A stretch of DNA of 64,000 bases from JADJYF01 sp965278995 (GCA_965278995.1 OZ257136.1:5518001-5582000); one strand, 5' to 3'; shown: positions 16,950 to 26,294, numbered from the stretch's first letter. The notes: a model not told the origin generated them from the letters alone. Numbers and translations are program-made.

Positions 16950-17714
16950 TCAGGTGCGATTGATGGATATGCCGCCTTCAACCAGGAATGCAGTGCCGGT
17001 CGTGAACGTCGATGCATCGGACGCAAGGTACAACACCGATTTTGCCATCTCTTCCGGCGTCGCGATTCGGCGCATCGGATAGAGACCGGTAATGAAATTG
17101 CGCGACTCCGTCGTATCGTTCATCTCCCGGTACATTGCTGTGTCGGTCGCGCCAGGCAGCAGAGTATTCACGCGTACATTCTGTTGCGCGAATTCGACGG
17201 CTAGCGATTGTGTGAGTCCGATCAGACCGGACTTGCTGGCCGAATAGGTCGCGATACCCGGAAACGATACGGTGTAACCGACGAAGCTCGACGTAAAGAT
17301 CAGCGAGCCGCCACCTCGCGCAACCATGGCGGGAAGTTGATACTTGGCGGCGAGGAATGCACTGGTCAAATTGACATCGAGCGTTCGTCGCCAATCGGCC
17401 AGTGCGATGCCGGTGGTCGGACCCATCGGGGCAATCATGCCCGCGTTGTTGAATGCGACGTCCAGCCCGCCGAAGTTCTCCACTGCCAGCCCGACCAGCG
17501 CCTGCGCATAATCTTCGTCGGCGACGTCGCCAGCCAGAGCGATGGCTTCCCCTCCGGCTCTGGCGATAGACGTCACCAGTTGATCGAGTTCCGCTTTGCG
17601 ACGCGCGCCGACGACGAGTTTCGCTCCTTCGCGGGCGAACAATTCGGCGGTAGCGTAGCCGATGCCGGAACTGGCACCGACAATGATGGCGACCTTGTTG
17701 GCAAGTGCGGACAT
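16950..17714 (-). CDS. SDR-family NAD(P)-dependent oxidoreductase
   Basis: From ATG 17714 (AGGA five bases or so upstream) the protein has 254 residues, the classical SDR length; the longer open frame to 17861 has no support. It has the cofactor motif GASSGIG, the NNAG motif (NNAGMIAP), the catalytic serine in TSSFVG and the YSASK tyrosine-lysine pair, plus the late PGATDTAMYRE loop. It should oxidise or reduce a hydroxyl/keto group on a small substrate. Substrate unknown. Confidence 0.93.
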   Translation of the reverse strand: MSALANKVAIIVGASSGIGYATAELFAREGAKLVVGARRKAELDQLVTSIARAGGEAIALAGDVADEDYAQALVGLAVENFGGLDVAFNNAGMIAPMGPTTGIALADWRRTLDVNLTSAFLAAKYQLPAMVARGGGSLIFTSSFVGYTVSFPGIATYSASKSGLIGLTQSLAVEFAQQNVRVNTLLPGATDTAMYREMNDTTESRNFITGLYPMRRIATPEEMAKSVLYLASDASTFTTGTAFLVEGGISINRT

Positions 17715-17799
17715 GAGCGTTTCCTGTGTGGTGGTGGGGAAACTCAGTGTGCAAGTGCTGTTCGTGCGCGGCGTCTCGGATCTTGCTCCGTATCTGCTT

Positions 17800-18540
17800 T
17801 CAGGCAGTTGTGGTCCGCCTGCTGTACCGGGCTTTCCGCTTGAGTACCCAGATGACAACACCGGTGGCCGATAGGGTCGCGACCGCCAGACCGAGTAACG
17901 ACATCAGCGCCCGGCCTGGTATACCCAGAATGCGCTCTGAATGAATCGGAAATTGCGCCTGCAGAAAAATGTCACCTGCGGTTCCCGAGCCAGGGATGTC
18001 TGCGCTGATGAACGCGGCACTTTGCGAATCGAAATCGAATACTCAGACGATACCGATGATGCCCATCAACCAGATTCCGAGCTCTACACCACCGCGCGCC
18101 GGAATATGCATGCTGTAGTGAAGCTTGTAGAGAAATGGCAGCAGATTCTCGCGTGAAAGCGACACCAGTCCCCACATCCTACGGCCTTGAATGGCGCCGG
18201 TTACCGGATTGATGGCTACCTCGTTGTAGTCGAGCGGATAAAGTTTATCCGTAGCCGAATCCAGGCGCGGCACGACGGATATCTGCACAGCCTCGCTTGG
18301 CTCCGCACCCAGGGGCAAATAAGAAATGCGCGCTTGTGGATCGGCTGCTTCAACGAGCGCCGCCAGCTGCAGTGGCGACATTGCCGCGCCACCGGGCGCT
18401 GCTGCGTAGAAGGCCGGGTTCAGCCAGGCATCCAGCTCGTGATCCCACGAGATGATGGCGCCAGTCAGCCCGGCGATAAACAGGAACAGTGCGGTGGCGA
18501 GGCCGAACCATAGGTGCAGAAAACTCAACGTGCCGCGCAT
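17800..18540 (-). pseudogene. Broken PepSY-associated membrane protein (iron-reductase type)
   Basis: The intact 5' part (18540 to 18046, 165 residues) encodes the N-terminal helix, the first PepSY-like periplasmic region and the LHYSMHIPARGG..LGIWLMGIIGIV segment of the PiuB/FpvG-like family. A TGA stop follows at 18043-18045. The same frame then resumes with the family's far C-terminal part (GTAGDIFLQAQFPIHSERI, RALMSLLGLAV, a helix and a basic tail) to a TGA at 17800. The central region of roughly 150-190 residues, with the DLHRAxGLW motif, is missing. It is thus an in-frame internal deletion plus a stop at the junction. It follows the TonB receptor by 10 bases, as functional homologues do. 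Confidence 0.82.
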
Positions 18541-18550
18541 GGCTTGCAGA

Positions 18551-20743
18551 TTAGAAGCGCAGATTCACGCTGCCGAAAAAGCTGGCCGGCGGCCCGTAAT
18601 AAGTATTGTCGAATTCGTCGAGTACGAAATATTTATTGTCCAGTAGATTGTTGGCATTGAACTGGGCGGACACGTTCGACGTAACGCGATAACGCAGCAT
18701 CAGATTGACGAACGTGACGCTGTCCTGAGGGAATATCGTTCCGCCGCTTGGCGAGCCGACAAATGTGCGGCTGGTTGATTGCCAGTTGATTCCGCCGCCG
18801 ATAGTGAGCCGGTCGAACATACCCGAAGGCGTCCACGTCGTGAAAGTCCGTAACAGAGTGCGTGGAATGAAGGTGCGCACAGCGTCGCCTTCAACGTCTT
18901 TCAACGAATAGTGCGTCAGGCCCACCGAGGCGTTCCAGCCTGGCAGAAGTGCGCCGGACGCTTCGACTTCGACGCCTCGTGTCTTGGTGCCATCGGTTGG
19001 TTGTGTCGCCTGGGTGCCGTCCGGCAACATCACCGGGGCTCCTGAGACGGGATCGAAGTACGGCGTGGCGACATTATTCTGCCGGGTCTCGAACAATGTA
19101 ATGGCAGTGTTCAAGCGCCCACCGAAATGTTCGCCTTTGATGCCACCTTCGATACTGTTCCCGTCTATCGGGTCGAGGTAGCCACCACCGAGATCGCGGT
19201 TGTTCTGTGGCTTGAAAATTTCCGTATAGCTGACGAAGGCGGAAAAGTCGTGACTGAAATCGTATATCAGTCCGGCATAGGGAATGATTTCTTCGTAATC
19301 ATATTTGAAAGTGATTGTAGGTGAGTCATAGAGATAGAAAGTGTTTATTTTCCACGATGCGAAACGTGTGCCGACGATAAGCGTGAGCGGGTCCATCAGA
19401 GAAAAGCGTCCGGCCGTGTAGAAACCGTTCTGACGGGTGTGAATGTCGTTCAGCAGAATGCCTTGGTCGGCAAAAGACGGCTCGCGGTACGAGCCGTCCC
19501 ATTCGAAGAAATTACCGACCGGGTCGAGCGGGCCGGCACCGAACTCGTCGCCGTCGTTCTGTACGCGCGAACCATTGAAACCCAGGACCAGTTCGTGCTG
19601 ACGTCCGAACAGGGCGATAGGACCGCGCGCGTAGGCATCGAGTGCCTTTTCGCTGATATCGCCGTCACTACGGTAGGTGTATGGGTCGAGTCCCAATCCT
19701 GTCGTTGGATCGGGAAAGCCGTAGACATAGAACAGCGCCAGGTCTTCCTTGAACTGTCGCCAGCTCAACGTGCCGCGGAACAACCAGCCGTTGGCGAAAT
19801 CGTGTTCGATTTCGGCGAATGCCGTTTTCTTGGTGCGATCCCAGAACGTCCATTTCGGTGCCGTCGTCACTGAGCGCGGCCAATCGGCTTCTGTACCGTC
19901 GGCCAGAAATAACGGGAAGGAGCCCCAGGTGTTGGCGCTCGGTTCATTGCTCTGATAGTCGAACCCAAGAGAAGCACGCGTCGATGGCGTGAGATCGGCA
20001 TCGATGACGCCGTAAAATACGCCGCGCTGGTTTTGGTAGAAATCCTGATACGACTCGCGATCCTGAAACACGCCGACCACCCGGGCACGAACGCGACCGT
20101 CGGTCGTGAGCGGCATCGAGATGTCACCTTCGGCGCGATAGTCCTCCCACGAGCCGCCAGTCACCTCGAGATTTCCGGTAAGGATTTTCGCGTCGGCATG
20201 CTTGCGCACCAGATTGATTGAGGCAGCAGGGCTGCCTGCGCCAGTCATCAGGCCTGAAGCGCCACGCACGATTTCGATACGCTCGTAGAGCGCTGTATCG
20301 AGCGTTTCGTCCAGCGAGTCGGTGCTGAAATTGGTCGTCGCGGGCACGCCGTCGTAGAGCAGACTATCGACGACAAAGCCGCGGCTGGTGAACAACACGC
20401 GCTCCGAATCGTATGCATAGGAATAGACACCGGGCGTTTCATCCAGCACCTGTCGCAAGGTCTGTAGATTCTGATCGTCGAGCCGCTGGCGCGTCATCAC
20501 CGTCATCGATTGCGGTGTCTCGCGCAGTGACAGCGATAATTTGGTGGCCGATGCCGTCTCGGTCACCGTGTAGGCCGCCTCGGCCGTACCGGTTACCGTC
20601 ATGCTCTCGACGCCTAGGGGCGGCTTTTTCGCTGGTATGGCTGCGTCCTCGGCGAACGCAATGGTTGAACTGTGCAACGCGACGACGAAAGTCGAGCCGA
20701 GGCAAGCCAATCGCCAGGGCGATCTGGCGGTGAGACCGGGCAT
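18551..20743 (-). CDS. TonB-dependent siderophore receptor
   Basis: Starting at ATG 20743 gives 730 residues with a normal signal peptide (to about residue 31, ending AFA); a TTG start 36 bases earlier is in frame but less likely. The plug domain (VTETASATKLSLSLRETPQS and LVDGVPATTNF-like stretches, VRGASGLMTGAGSPAASINLVRK in pieces) and a 22-strand-type barrel ending NLRF follow. This is the FpvA/FhuE-like siderophore group. A Fur-box-like site is found about 60 bases upstream. The adjacent gene, which would encode a siderophore-iron reductase, is broken. Confidence 0.93.
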   Translation of the reverse strand: MPGLTARSPWRLACLGSTFVVALHSSTIAFAEDAAIPAKKPPLGVESMTVTGTAEAAYTVTETASATKLSLSLRETPQSMTVMTRQRLDDQNLQTLRQVLDETPGVYSYAYDSERVLFTSRGFVVDSLLYDGVPATTNFSTDSLDETLDTALYERIEIVRGASGLMTGAGSPAASINLVRKHADAKILTGNLEVTGGSWEDYRAEGDISMPLTTDGRVRARVVGVFQDRESYQDFYQNQRGVFYGVIDADLTPSTRASLGFDYQSNEPSANTWGSFPLFLADGTEADWPRSVTTAPKWTFWDRTKKTAFAEIEHDFANGWLFRGTLSWRQFKEDLALFYVYGFPDPTTGLGLDPYTYRSDGDISEKALDAYARGPIALFGRQHELVLGFNGSRVQNDGDEFGAGPLDPVGNFFEWDGSYREPSFADQGILLNDIHTRQNGFYTAGRFSLMDPLTLIVGTRFASWKINTFYLYDSPTITFKYDYEEIIPYAGLIYDFSHDFSAFVSYTEIFKPQNNRDLGGGYLDPIDGNSIEGGIKGEHFGGRLNTAITLFETRQNNVATPYFDPVSGAPVMLPDGTQATQPTDGTKTRGVEVEASGALLPGWNASVGLTHYSLKDVEGDAVRTFIPRTLLRTFTTWTPSGMFDRLTIGGGINWQSTSRTFVGSPSGGTIFPQDSVTFVNLMLRYRVTSNVSAQFNANNLLDNKYFVLDEFDNTYYGPPASFFGSVNLRF

Positions 20744-20800
20744 AGGGGAGGTCTTCTCTGTTGACGAAGGTCGGCGCAAACGGGCCGAGGTAAACGCATT

Positions 20801-20819
20801 CTAAATGATAATAATTAAC
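20801..20819 (-). promoter_or_regulatory. Fur box-like operator upstream of the TonB receptor
   Basis: The 19-base stretch CTAAATGATAATAATTAAC agrees at 14 positions with the Fur consensus GATAATGATAATCATTATC. It lies 58 bases upstream of the receptor start at 20743, in the only clearly AT-rich patch here, so Fur repression under iron-replete conditions is the natural reading. Confidence 0.72.
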
Positions 20820-20911
20820 ATTCAATAATTAGTTCAGAGCGAGATACTATGGCGCCAGGCTCCGAGCAGCATTGCCCGTTATCGCCCGCGCTATTCTCGA
20901 TAGAGGGTTCG

Positions 20912-21310
20912 TTACTTCACCACGCCGAGCTGTTTGAAGATCGCCGCGGCATCCCACAGGTCATGCTGGGCGACTATCTTGCCATCGCGGAAATTCAGCA
21001 CCGAGACGCCGCGGGTCTCGGTCTTGCGGCCCTTGGCCGGGATACCGAAGAAGTCGCCGCCGTGCTCGGAGAACCACGTCCACTCCACCGCGCCGCCGGT
21101 ACTGCCACCGCTGTAGCTATCGGCGCGAAAACGATGTGTGCCGACTTTCGGATCGGAGAAGCCGTCGAAGAAATGCCGCAGTTCTGCACGATTATTCGCT
21201 TTCTCACCGAAGATGATGTCCTCGAACTTGACGTCCTCGGCGTACATTTCCATCATCTGTTCGAGATTGCCGAAACTCCCCAGCCATTGCTTTGCCCACT
21301 CGAAATTCAT
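20912..21310 (-). CDS. SnoaL-like NTF2-fold protein
   Basis: A 132-residue protein with the NTF2-fold pattern: N-terminal helix (EWAKQWLGSFG), MEMYAEDVKFEDIIFGEKANN, HFFDGFSDPKVGTHRFR and a C-terminal DGKIVAQHDLWD strand. GGGGGAGG lies before the ATG at 21310. The family includes cyclases and dehydratases but also plain binding proteins, and no active-site set can be picked with confidence. It is 87 bases downstream of the bicupin gene on the same strand and may be co-transcribed with it. Confidence 0.82.
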   Translation of the reverse strand: MNFEWAKQWLGSFGNLEQMMEMYAEDVKFEDIIFGEKANNRAELRHFFDGFSDPKVGTHRFRADSYSGGSTGGAVEWTWFSEHGGDFFGIPAKGRKTETRGVSVLNFRDGKIVAQHDLWDAAAIFKQLGVVK

Positions 21311-21397
21311 GCCGAGCCCTCCCCCATGTTGTCGAGACCGTTCGAGTATAGCTATGCAGGGTAGCTTTACGTAATCGATGAGGGCTATCGAAAAGCG

Positions 21398-22492
21398 TCA
21401 GAATTCACGCAGACAGTTGACCGGTCGTGTGTCGCCGGGCGGGCGTATTTCGCGGCGGGTGATGATGCGCGGGCCCAGGGCTTCGAGTCGCTCGATTTCT
21501 TCCGGCGTTCGTTCTTTCAGACGCTGTGCACTGGCTGAAATGAAAAACCGGATCAGGCGCATATCCGGCGAACAGTCGAGAGGAGCACCGACCAGGCCCT
21601 GGCTGCACGTCAGCGTATCGCCCGGTGACATCAGAAACCTGTCGCCGACCTGATTCAGGAATGTGGCGGAGCCGTTGATGAGGTACAGGATTTCTATCCC
21701 GCCGGTTTCACCGGGAATGCTGAGGTCGATGACTGGATGACGAGAAGGCGCAGATGCCGGACGAACGATCCAGGTCGCGACCAGACGTCCACTGGCAACC
21801 CATGTCTCGGCGTCGCGGGCTTCCAGATCCGGCCGCAAGTTGACAGGCCGATAGACTGCGCCGGATGCATCGGCCGCCTGGATGGCGTAATTGGCGTCCT
21901 GCGCGTGATAGGGGTGGTCCCATGCCGTACGTTGGTCGAGCTCGGTAACTTCATGCGGCGGAATGATTTCGACATTGGCAAAGTGTTGCGGCACGAACAG
22001 TTCGAGGAAGCTGAATGAGCGCGGTTCGGCATCGGCCGGGTAAGGATCGATGGTTTGCGGAGTCTTGCGATTCTCGGCATCCGACGCCGCCGCGTAGCTG
22101 TACGAGAACTGATCATGGATAGTACCGCCGTGCTGCATGATCACCACCCCCGGGACTGCCTCCGTGTCTACCCCGTCATAGCTGAACACGCCATGGCCAG
22201 ACACCGGTATGACAATCTGGGCGTGCGCGAAATGAGCATGGATGCCGGTACGACCAGCCATGTCGGTGCCGGCGAAGCTCAACACATGCTGAAAATGCGC
22301 GAGACCATCGGTTGCCTGGTCGACGCCGAGATTCTTGTAGCCGGCCCACGCACGGAACTCGCCGATGTCGTAGTCGGACTGGTCGGCGCGAAGCAGATGG
22401 AAGATCGGACCCCGAGGCAGAGTCAGTTGCCTGCCGGTAATCGGAATCGCCGACTCCTGTTTAACGATGGCTTCAATGCGAGTGCTATTCAT
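21398..22492 (-). CDS. Bicupin protein, possible metal-dependent dioxygenase
   Basis: A 364-residue protein with two cupin domains, preceded by a good AAGGAGAG ribosome binding site. The first domain has a plausible metal site: H85 and H87 in GIHAHFAHAQ, Q92 in place of the usual glutamate, and H126 in GGTIHDQF. The second domain (about 255-320; GGIEILYLINGSATFLNQ) keeps the barrel but lacks the histidines. This two-domain plan and length resemble gentisate dioxygenase-type ring-cleaving bicupins, but sequence identity with them is not evident. It lies beside a Rieske oxygenase operon and a meta-cleavage-type hydrolase, so ring cleavage is one hypothesis; a ligand-sensing or isomerase role is another. 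Confidence 0.72.
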   Translation of the reverse strand: MNSTRIEAIVKQESAIPITGRQLTLPRGPIFHLLRADQSDYDIGEFRAWAGYKNLGVDQATDGLAHFQHVLSFAGTDMAGRTGIHAHFAHAQIVIPVSGHGVFSYDGVDTEAVPGVVIMQHGGTIHDQFSYSYAAASDAENRKTPQTIDPYPADAEPRSFSFLELFVPQHFANVEIIPPHEVTELDQRTAWDHPYHAQDANYAIQAADASGAVYRPVNLRPDLEARDAETWVASGRLVATWIVRPASAPSRHPVIDLSIPGETGGIEILYLINGSATFLNQVGDRFLMSPGDTLTCSQGLVGAPLDCSPDMRLIRFFISASAQRLKERTPEEIERLEALGPRIITRREIRPPGDTRPVNCLREF

Positions 22493-22794
22493 GTGACTCT
22501 CCTTGCAGCATCTTGCAGCGATCGGCCAGACCTTGGTGCACAGTCCGCGCCAAAGTAGTGCCCGTCAATTCCGCGCGGACGGTGACGATGTTGTTCTCGC
22601 GAGTGGTCGATATCGTCACGATGCAGTCAGGGCGCGGTTTTGGCTGAGGTTATCGATGTCCTGAGTCAGGGCAGTAAGCCCACGCAAAGGGGATGCGGTA
22701 TTCGCCAGCAAGGCCTGTGCCGAAACATCGAACGGCTCTACAATCGGGCGGCGCGGTAGTCTGTCGGACTGCCCTGGTTCCGGCATCGCGCGCG
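22493..22794. promoter_or_regulatory. Divergent spacer between bicupin and MarR-like genes
   Basis: About 300 bases without a supported gene. It must hold the promoters of the bicupin gene (minus strand) and of the winged-helix regulator (plus strand). An open frame on the plus strand continues upstream into it from 22795 but has no ribosome binding site or family-like residues. No obvious operator was found by eye. Confidence 0.4.
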
Positions 22795-23343
22795 ATGGAA
22801 AGCTTCGAGAACACCATGAAACCCAAGTACTACCGCGGTTGGCATCTCGCCAAGAGCGATTTCGAATTCAAGGCTACGGAATTCGAGTGGGCGCTGATCC
22901 GCTTTCAGGAAGCTTTTGCCCGGTTCGTGACGACCACGGGCTCGATGGCCATCGCCGGTGACATCAAGTATGCCGAGCACATCATCCTGCACGTTATCCG
23001 CATGCAGGATCGACCCAAGAACAGTTCGACGATAGCCAGACTCATCAATCGCGATGATGTGCCCAACATCCAGTACAGCCTTCGCAAGCTGGAATCGGCT
23101 GGGCTCATTGCCAAATCGAAGGACGAAAAGAGCAAACAGTTCAATTACACGGTCACGGAACTGGGCGCGAAAGTCACCGATGAGTACCGTGACATCAAGG
23201 CTGAAATTCTGATCCAGCGTCTCAAGGAGATCCAGAATATTGATGAGCGGCTGGTCGACCTCGCGCGTTCGCTCTCACTGCTGACAGGTGTCTACGAAGA
23301 AGCTGCCAGGGATAGCGCCACCTTTACGCCGTCGACGGACTGA
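22795..23343 (+). CDS. Winged-helix (MarR-like) transcriptional regulator
   Basis: A 182-residue protein (or 175 from ATG 22816, which is also plausible). It starts with a conserved GWHLAKSDFEF segment; residues of about 60-120 form a winged helix with STIARLINRDDVPNIQYSLRKLESAGLIAKS as the recognition region (helix, turn, helix), followed by a long C-terminal dimerisation helix. It falls in the group of MarR-like regulators found beside aromatic and terpenoid catabolic genes. It is convergent with the cupin of the Rieske operon and divergent from the bicupin, so it may regulate both. Confidence 0.8.
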   Translation: MESFENTMKPKYYRGWHLAKSDFEFKATEFEWALIRFQEAFARFVTTTGSMAIAGDIKYAEHIILHVIRMQDRPKNSSTIARLINRDDVPNIQYSLRKLESAGLIAKSKDEKSKQFNYTVTELGAKVTDEYRDIKAEILIQRLKEIQNIDERLVDLARSLSLLTGVYEEAARDSATFTPSTD

Positions 23344-23360
23344 GCCCATACATCGTTGTT

Positions 23361-23894
23361 TCAGCGCGTGCTTGCACCGAGCAGAACGGCAGCCATGATG
23401 GCGACCTGCTGGCTGCGGTTACGCCACGCATGACGGGTCCCGTTCTGGATTACGATATCGCCCGCCTGCAAATGGCGGACCTCACCGTCGTCGAGTTCCA
23501 GCCACAATTCGCCGGCGAGTATGAGATCGTAATCGACGGTCTGAGTCTGATGCATGCCGGAGCCATCCGGATCAAACGTATCGACCAGCCCCGGCAGATA
23601 GGCGGCGTACTCCGCGCCCGCAGCTTGTGCGTTGAAGTCGGCACGTTCCATCACGCTGTCGGGCGGGAATTGCACGATGATCAGACTCGAACCACCGACG
23701 CCGGGCAGCAGGTTGCTGACGGTAGCCACCGGATCGATGCCGTCATCCGGTACCGCAGGCGCCGCTGGTAACTGCCACGCAAGCGTGGTCTGGAATCCGG
23801 GGACGCTGGTGAAATCGTGCGTATTCGAGACCGGCCCGTCGGACACTACCACGGACTTGCCGGCGCGAGTTCCGGTCACGATTCGTCTAACCAT
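23361..23894 (-). CDS. Single-domain cupin protein
   Basis: A 177-residue protein. The C-terminal half is a cupin: GMHQTQTVDYDLILAGELW, a DDGEVRHLQAGDIV turn and the second motif IVIQNGTRHAW. Only one clear histidine in the first motif (the second is replaced by Q/T), so metal binding is uncertain. Similar proteins occur in aromatic catabolic clusters, where they are of unknown or accessory function. It is the fourth gene of the minus-strand operon Rieske oxygenase, reductase, M20-like protein, cupin, 36 bases after the preceding gene. Confidence 0.82.
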   Translation of the reverse strand: MVRRIVTGTRAGKSVVVSDGPVSNTHDFTSVPGFQTTLAWQLPAAPAVPDDGIDPVATVSNLLPGVGGSSLIIVQFPPDSVMERADFNAQAAGAEYAAYLPGLVDTFDPDGSGMHQTQTVDYDLILAGELWLELDDGEVRHLQAGDIVIQNGTRHAWRNRSQQVAIMAAVLLGASTR

Positions 23895-23930
23895 TCTGAA
23901 GACCTCGTCGATTGACAGCTGGTGGGTATT

Positions 23931-25256
23931 TCAAAGCCCAAGTTCGTCGCGACGCCGGGTCAGGGTGTCGATGACGGCATAGACAATCTTGCGGGCACAC
24001 GGCATGAGATCCGGGATATAGGTTGCGCCCATACCACCGAGGCCTTCTGCAATGGGTCGTGGCGATCCTTCAGCAGGCCATGGCCAGCCGATACGGGCCG
24101 TGGGCACGCCGAGCCGACGCAAGGCGGCACCATCGGTCTGGCCGCCCATGTGCGGCGCTTCGGGGTGCGGGATTCCTTCAACCCATTCCCAGCCACGTCG
24201 AGCCGACTGGATGATCCAGTTGTCCTCATCGGTCGTGCCGCCAGGTACGGAGCCGTACATCTCCCACTCGAGTTCGAGGTCCGGGTGTCGCTGTTGGAGC
24301 CCACTCACGAACTCGGCAAACTGCGCTTTCACTGCTGCGGGCGAGGTGCGCGGATTGATCCGCACGTCGAGAAAAAGTTCAGCTGCGGCTGATGGGAAAG
24401 CGGGGCGTTCCGATGAACCAGCCTGAACACCCGCTATCCAGCCATGCGGTTTCACGGTGCCCGAGGTGTTGCGTTCCGCGTACTCCACCAGCCACTGCTC
24501 GAGTTCGGGGATCACGGTCGCCAGCGGGACCACCGAGCTGCGAAAGCCCGGCGTTCCGCGCGGTACACCGGCGTAACCATAGGTGCCGAGCAGCCGCAGC
24601 TTGAACCAGCCCATGCCCGGTTCCTCGCTGTAGACGTAGTTCCACGGTTTCATGATCAGCGCGAAATCGGCCGCCGCACCGCGATTGAGTAGATGGTGGA
24701 CACCGTTAGACATGCCAGCGTTGTCGCGCGCAGCAATGTTGACTGGCATACCGCCGTCAGCAAATCCGAGCATCAGATCGCCGATCAGCGGAACGGCGGA
24801 ATCCAGCACCGCATTGGCGACTTCAATCAGCGTCGCGACCATGGCCTTCGGATTGGACGAGCCCAGTCCATAGACCCAATCCTCGACCACTTCGGCACTC
24901 GGTTGCAGATCGATGAATCCTTTCGGCCCTGCCCACGGGTAGTCACTGGCATTGCCTTCGAGGTGAGTGTCTATCGGGGCGTAGAGCAGCAGTGCGGCAC
25001 CGCCACCGGTGCCGCGCGTCTCGGCGAGCACGTTGCCTGACTTCTCGGTCATCGGCAGATAGTGTGAACGCATGCCGATGCGTTCAAGCTGGCCCGCGAC
25101 GTACTCGCTGGCTGCGCGCGCAGCGCCGGTCGGACTATGGATGCTGGTGATATTCGCTAGCAGCTGTTTGAGGCGTTGCGGGTCCAGTCGTGCGATCGCC
25201 GATTCGTACCAGGCTTGCTGCTGAGAGGTAAACGGAAGCTGTTGTGTGAGTGACAT
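23931..25256 (-). CDS. M20-family-like protein lacking the metal ligands
   Basis: A 441-residue protein with the overall M20 peptidase/deacylase plan (catalytic domain with a dimerisation-domain insertion). Its family motifs are altered at each metal ligand: the G-H-x-D position reads A-P-I-D (residues 93-96), the DxKGG loop reads SSNPKA (133-138), and the EE pair reads DGGM (167-170). The glutamate that normally follows ADxxIxGE is replaced by lysine (IMKP, Lys203). The fold seems intact and the frame is open, so the gene is not decayed. It probably has a non-hydrolytic or metal-independent role. It lies 18 bases after the reductase gene of the Rieske operon. Confidence 0.78.
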   Translation of the reverse strand: MSLTQQLPFTSQQQAWYESAIARLDPQRLKQLLANITSIHSPTGAARAASEYVAGQLERIGMRSHYLPMTEKSGNVLAETRGTGGGAALLLYAPIDTHLEGNASDYPWAGPKGFIDLQPSAEVVEDWVYGLGSSNPKAMVATLIEVANAVLDSAVPLIGDLMLGFADGGMPVNIAARDNAGMSNGVHHLLNRGAAADFALIMKPWNYVYSEEPGMGWFKLRLLGTYGYAGVPRGTPGFRSSVVPLATVIPELEQWLVEYAERNTSGTVKPHGWIAGVQAGSSERPAFPSAAAELFLDVRINPRTSPAAVKAQFAEFVSGLQQRHPDLELEWEMYGSVPGGTTDEDNWIIQSARRGWEWVEGIPHPEAPHMGGQTDGAALRRLGVPTARIGWPWPAEGSPRPIAEGLGGMGATYIPDLMPCARKIVYAVIDTLTRRRDELGL

Positions 25257-25274
25257 GGAGGAACCTCGCTGTGC

Positions 25275-26294
25275 TTAGCTTGCGGTAAATCGCTCGGCCA
25301 CGATGTTGTCGGCTTGAACGCCAAGGGCGAGCAGCCGCAGAGCAGCTGCTTCAACCATGGCAGGCGGTCCACAGACGTAGGCAATCGAATGCGTATCGAT
25401 ATCGCCTGGGCTCAATGCATCTACCGGCGTCCCTTGCAGAACACCTGCAGGCGGGTCGCGTGGCACGGAGATCCTGATCGTGAGGTTAGGCAACCAAAGC
25501 TGGCGTAGTTGCAGATCCTCGAGACCGAACAGCGATTCCCGGCTGCCGCAGCCGAAACTCAACAACATTGGTGGCCGTTTACCGGTCTGTTTGCGCACGG
25601 TATCGATTATCGAGAGTATCGGCGCGATCCCCGTCCCACCGGCGATGAACACATGCGGGACGCGCTGGCGTTCGCGCAGAAAGAATGCGCCAAACGGACC
25701 GCGCAACTGGATGATGTCATCGACACGCGTACGCGTGTCGAGCCAGTCGGACATCACGCCGCCCGGTAACAGTCTGACCAGCAATTCGATATTCGGCAGC
25801 TCGTCCGGCGTAGTGCACGGCGAGTAGCGCCGAATAACATCGATACCCGGGACCACGACCTCGAAAAACTGCCCGGCGCGAAACGTAAGGCTGTCGCCTT
25901 CTGCCAGCTCCAGTTTCAAGCGAATGACGTCTTCAGCAACGCGATCGACAGCGTTTACAAACGCGTTCGCGTGGCGGATATCCTGCGCTGCAGCCGCGGC
26001 GGGATACGGTAATTCGAAGTGGCAATCGGTGTGCGGCTCGGTCAAGCACAGCAGGCGCTGGCCCGCGGCATATTCGCGCGGCAACAACGCTGTCGCTGCG
26101 CCACGCCGCATGCCGGCTTCGCCGGCGACGAGCTTGCCCATACAGCTGCCGCAGCTGCCGGAACGACATTGGTAGAGCATGGGAAGCCGGGCATTGAGCG
26201 CCGCCTCGAGCACAGTTTCCCCTGCGTTTACCGCGACAAAGGCGGCGACACCGTCGGCAAATCGAAAATCGAGGCGGTGGGTTTGCTCTCTCAT
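25275..26294 (-). CDS. Plant-type ferredoxin/FAD/NAD reductase for the Rieske oxygenase
   Basis: A 339-residue electron-transfer flavoprotein in the order 2Fe-2S ferredoxin, FAD domain, NAD(P) domain. The cluster cysteines are Cys43, Cys48, Cys51 and Cys83 (CRSGSCGSC and the later RLLC). The FAD domain has RRYSPCTTPDE and the NAD domain FIAGGTGIAPIL, with a CGPPAMVEA end. It should take electrons from NAD(P)H and deliver them to the adjacent Rieske oxygenase, from which it is separated by 23 bases. Similar reductases serve phenol and benzoate hydroxylases. Confidence 0.92.
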   Translation of the reverse strand: MREQTHRLDFRFADGVAAFVAVNAGETVLEAALNARLPMLYQCRSGSCGSCMGKLVAGEAGMRRGAATALLPREYAAGQRLLCLTEPHTDCHFELPYPAAAAAQDIRHANAFVNAVDRVAEDVIRLKLELAEGDSLTFRAGQFFEVVVPGIDVIRRYSPCTTPDELPNIELLVRLLPGGVMSDWLDTRTRVDDIIQLRGPFGAFFLRERQRVPHVFIAGGTGIAPILSIIDTVRKQTGKRPPMLLSFGCGSRESLFGLEDLQLRQLWLPNLTIRISVPRDPPAGVLQGTPVDALSPGDIDTHSIAYVCGPPAMVEAAALRLLALGVQADNIVAERFTAS

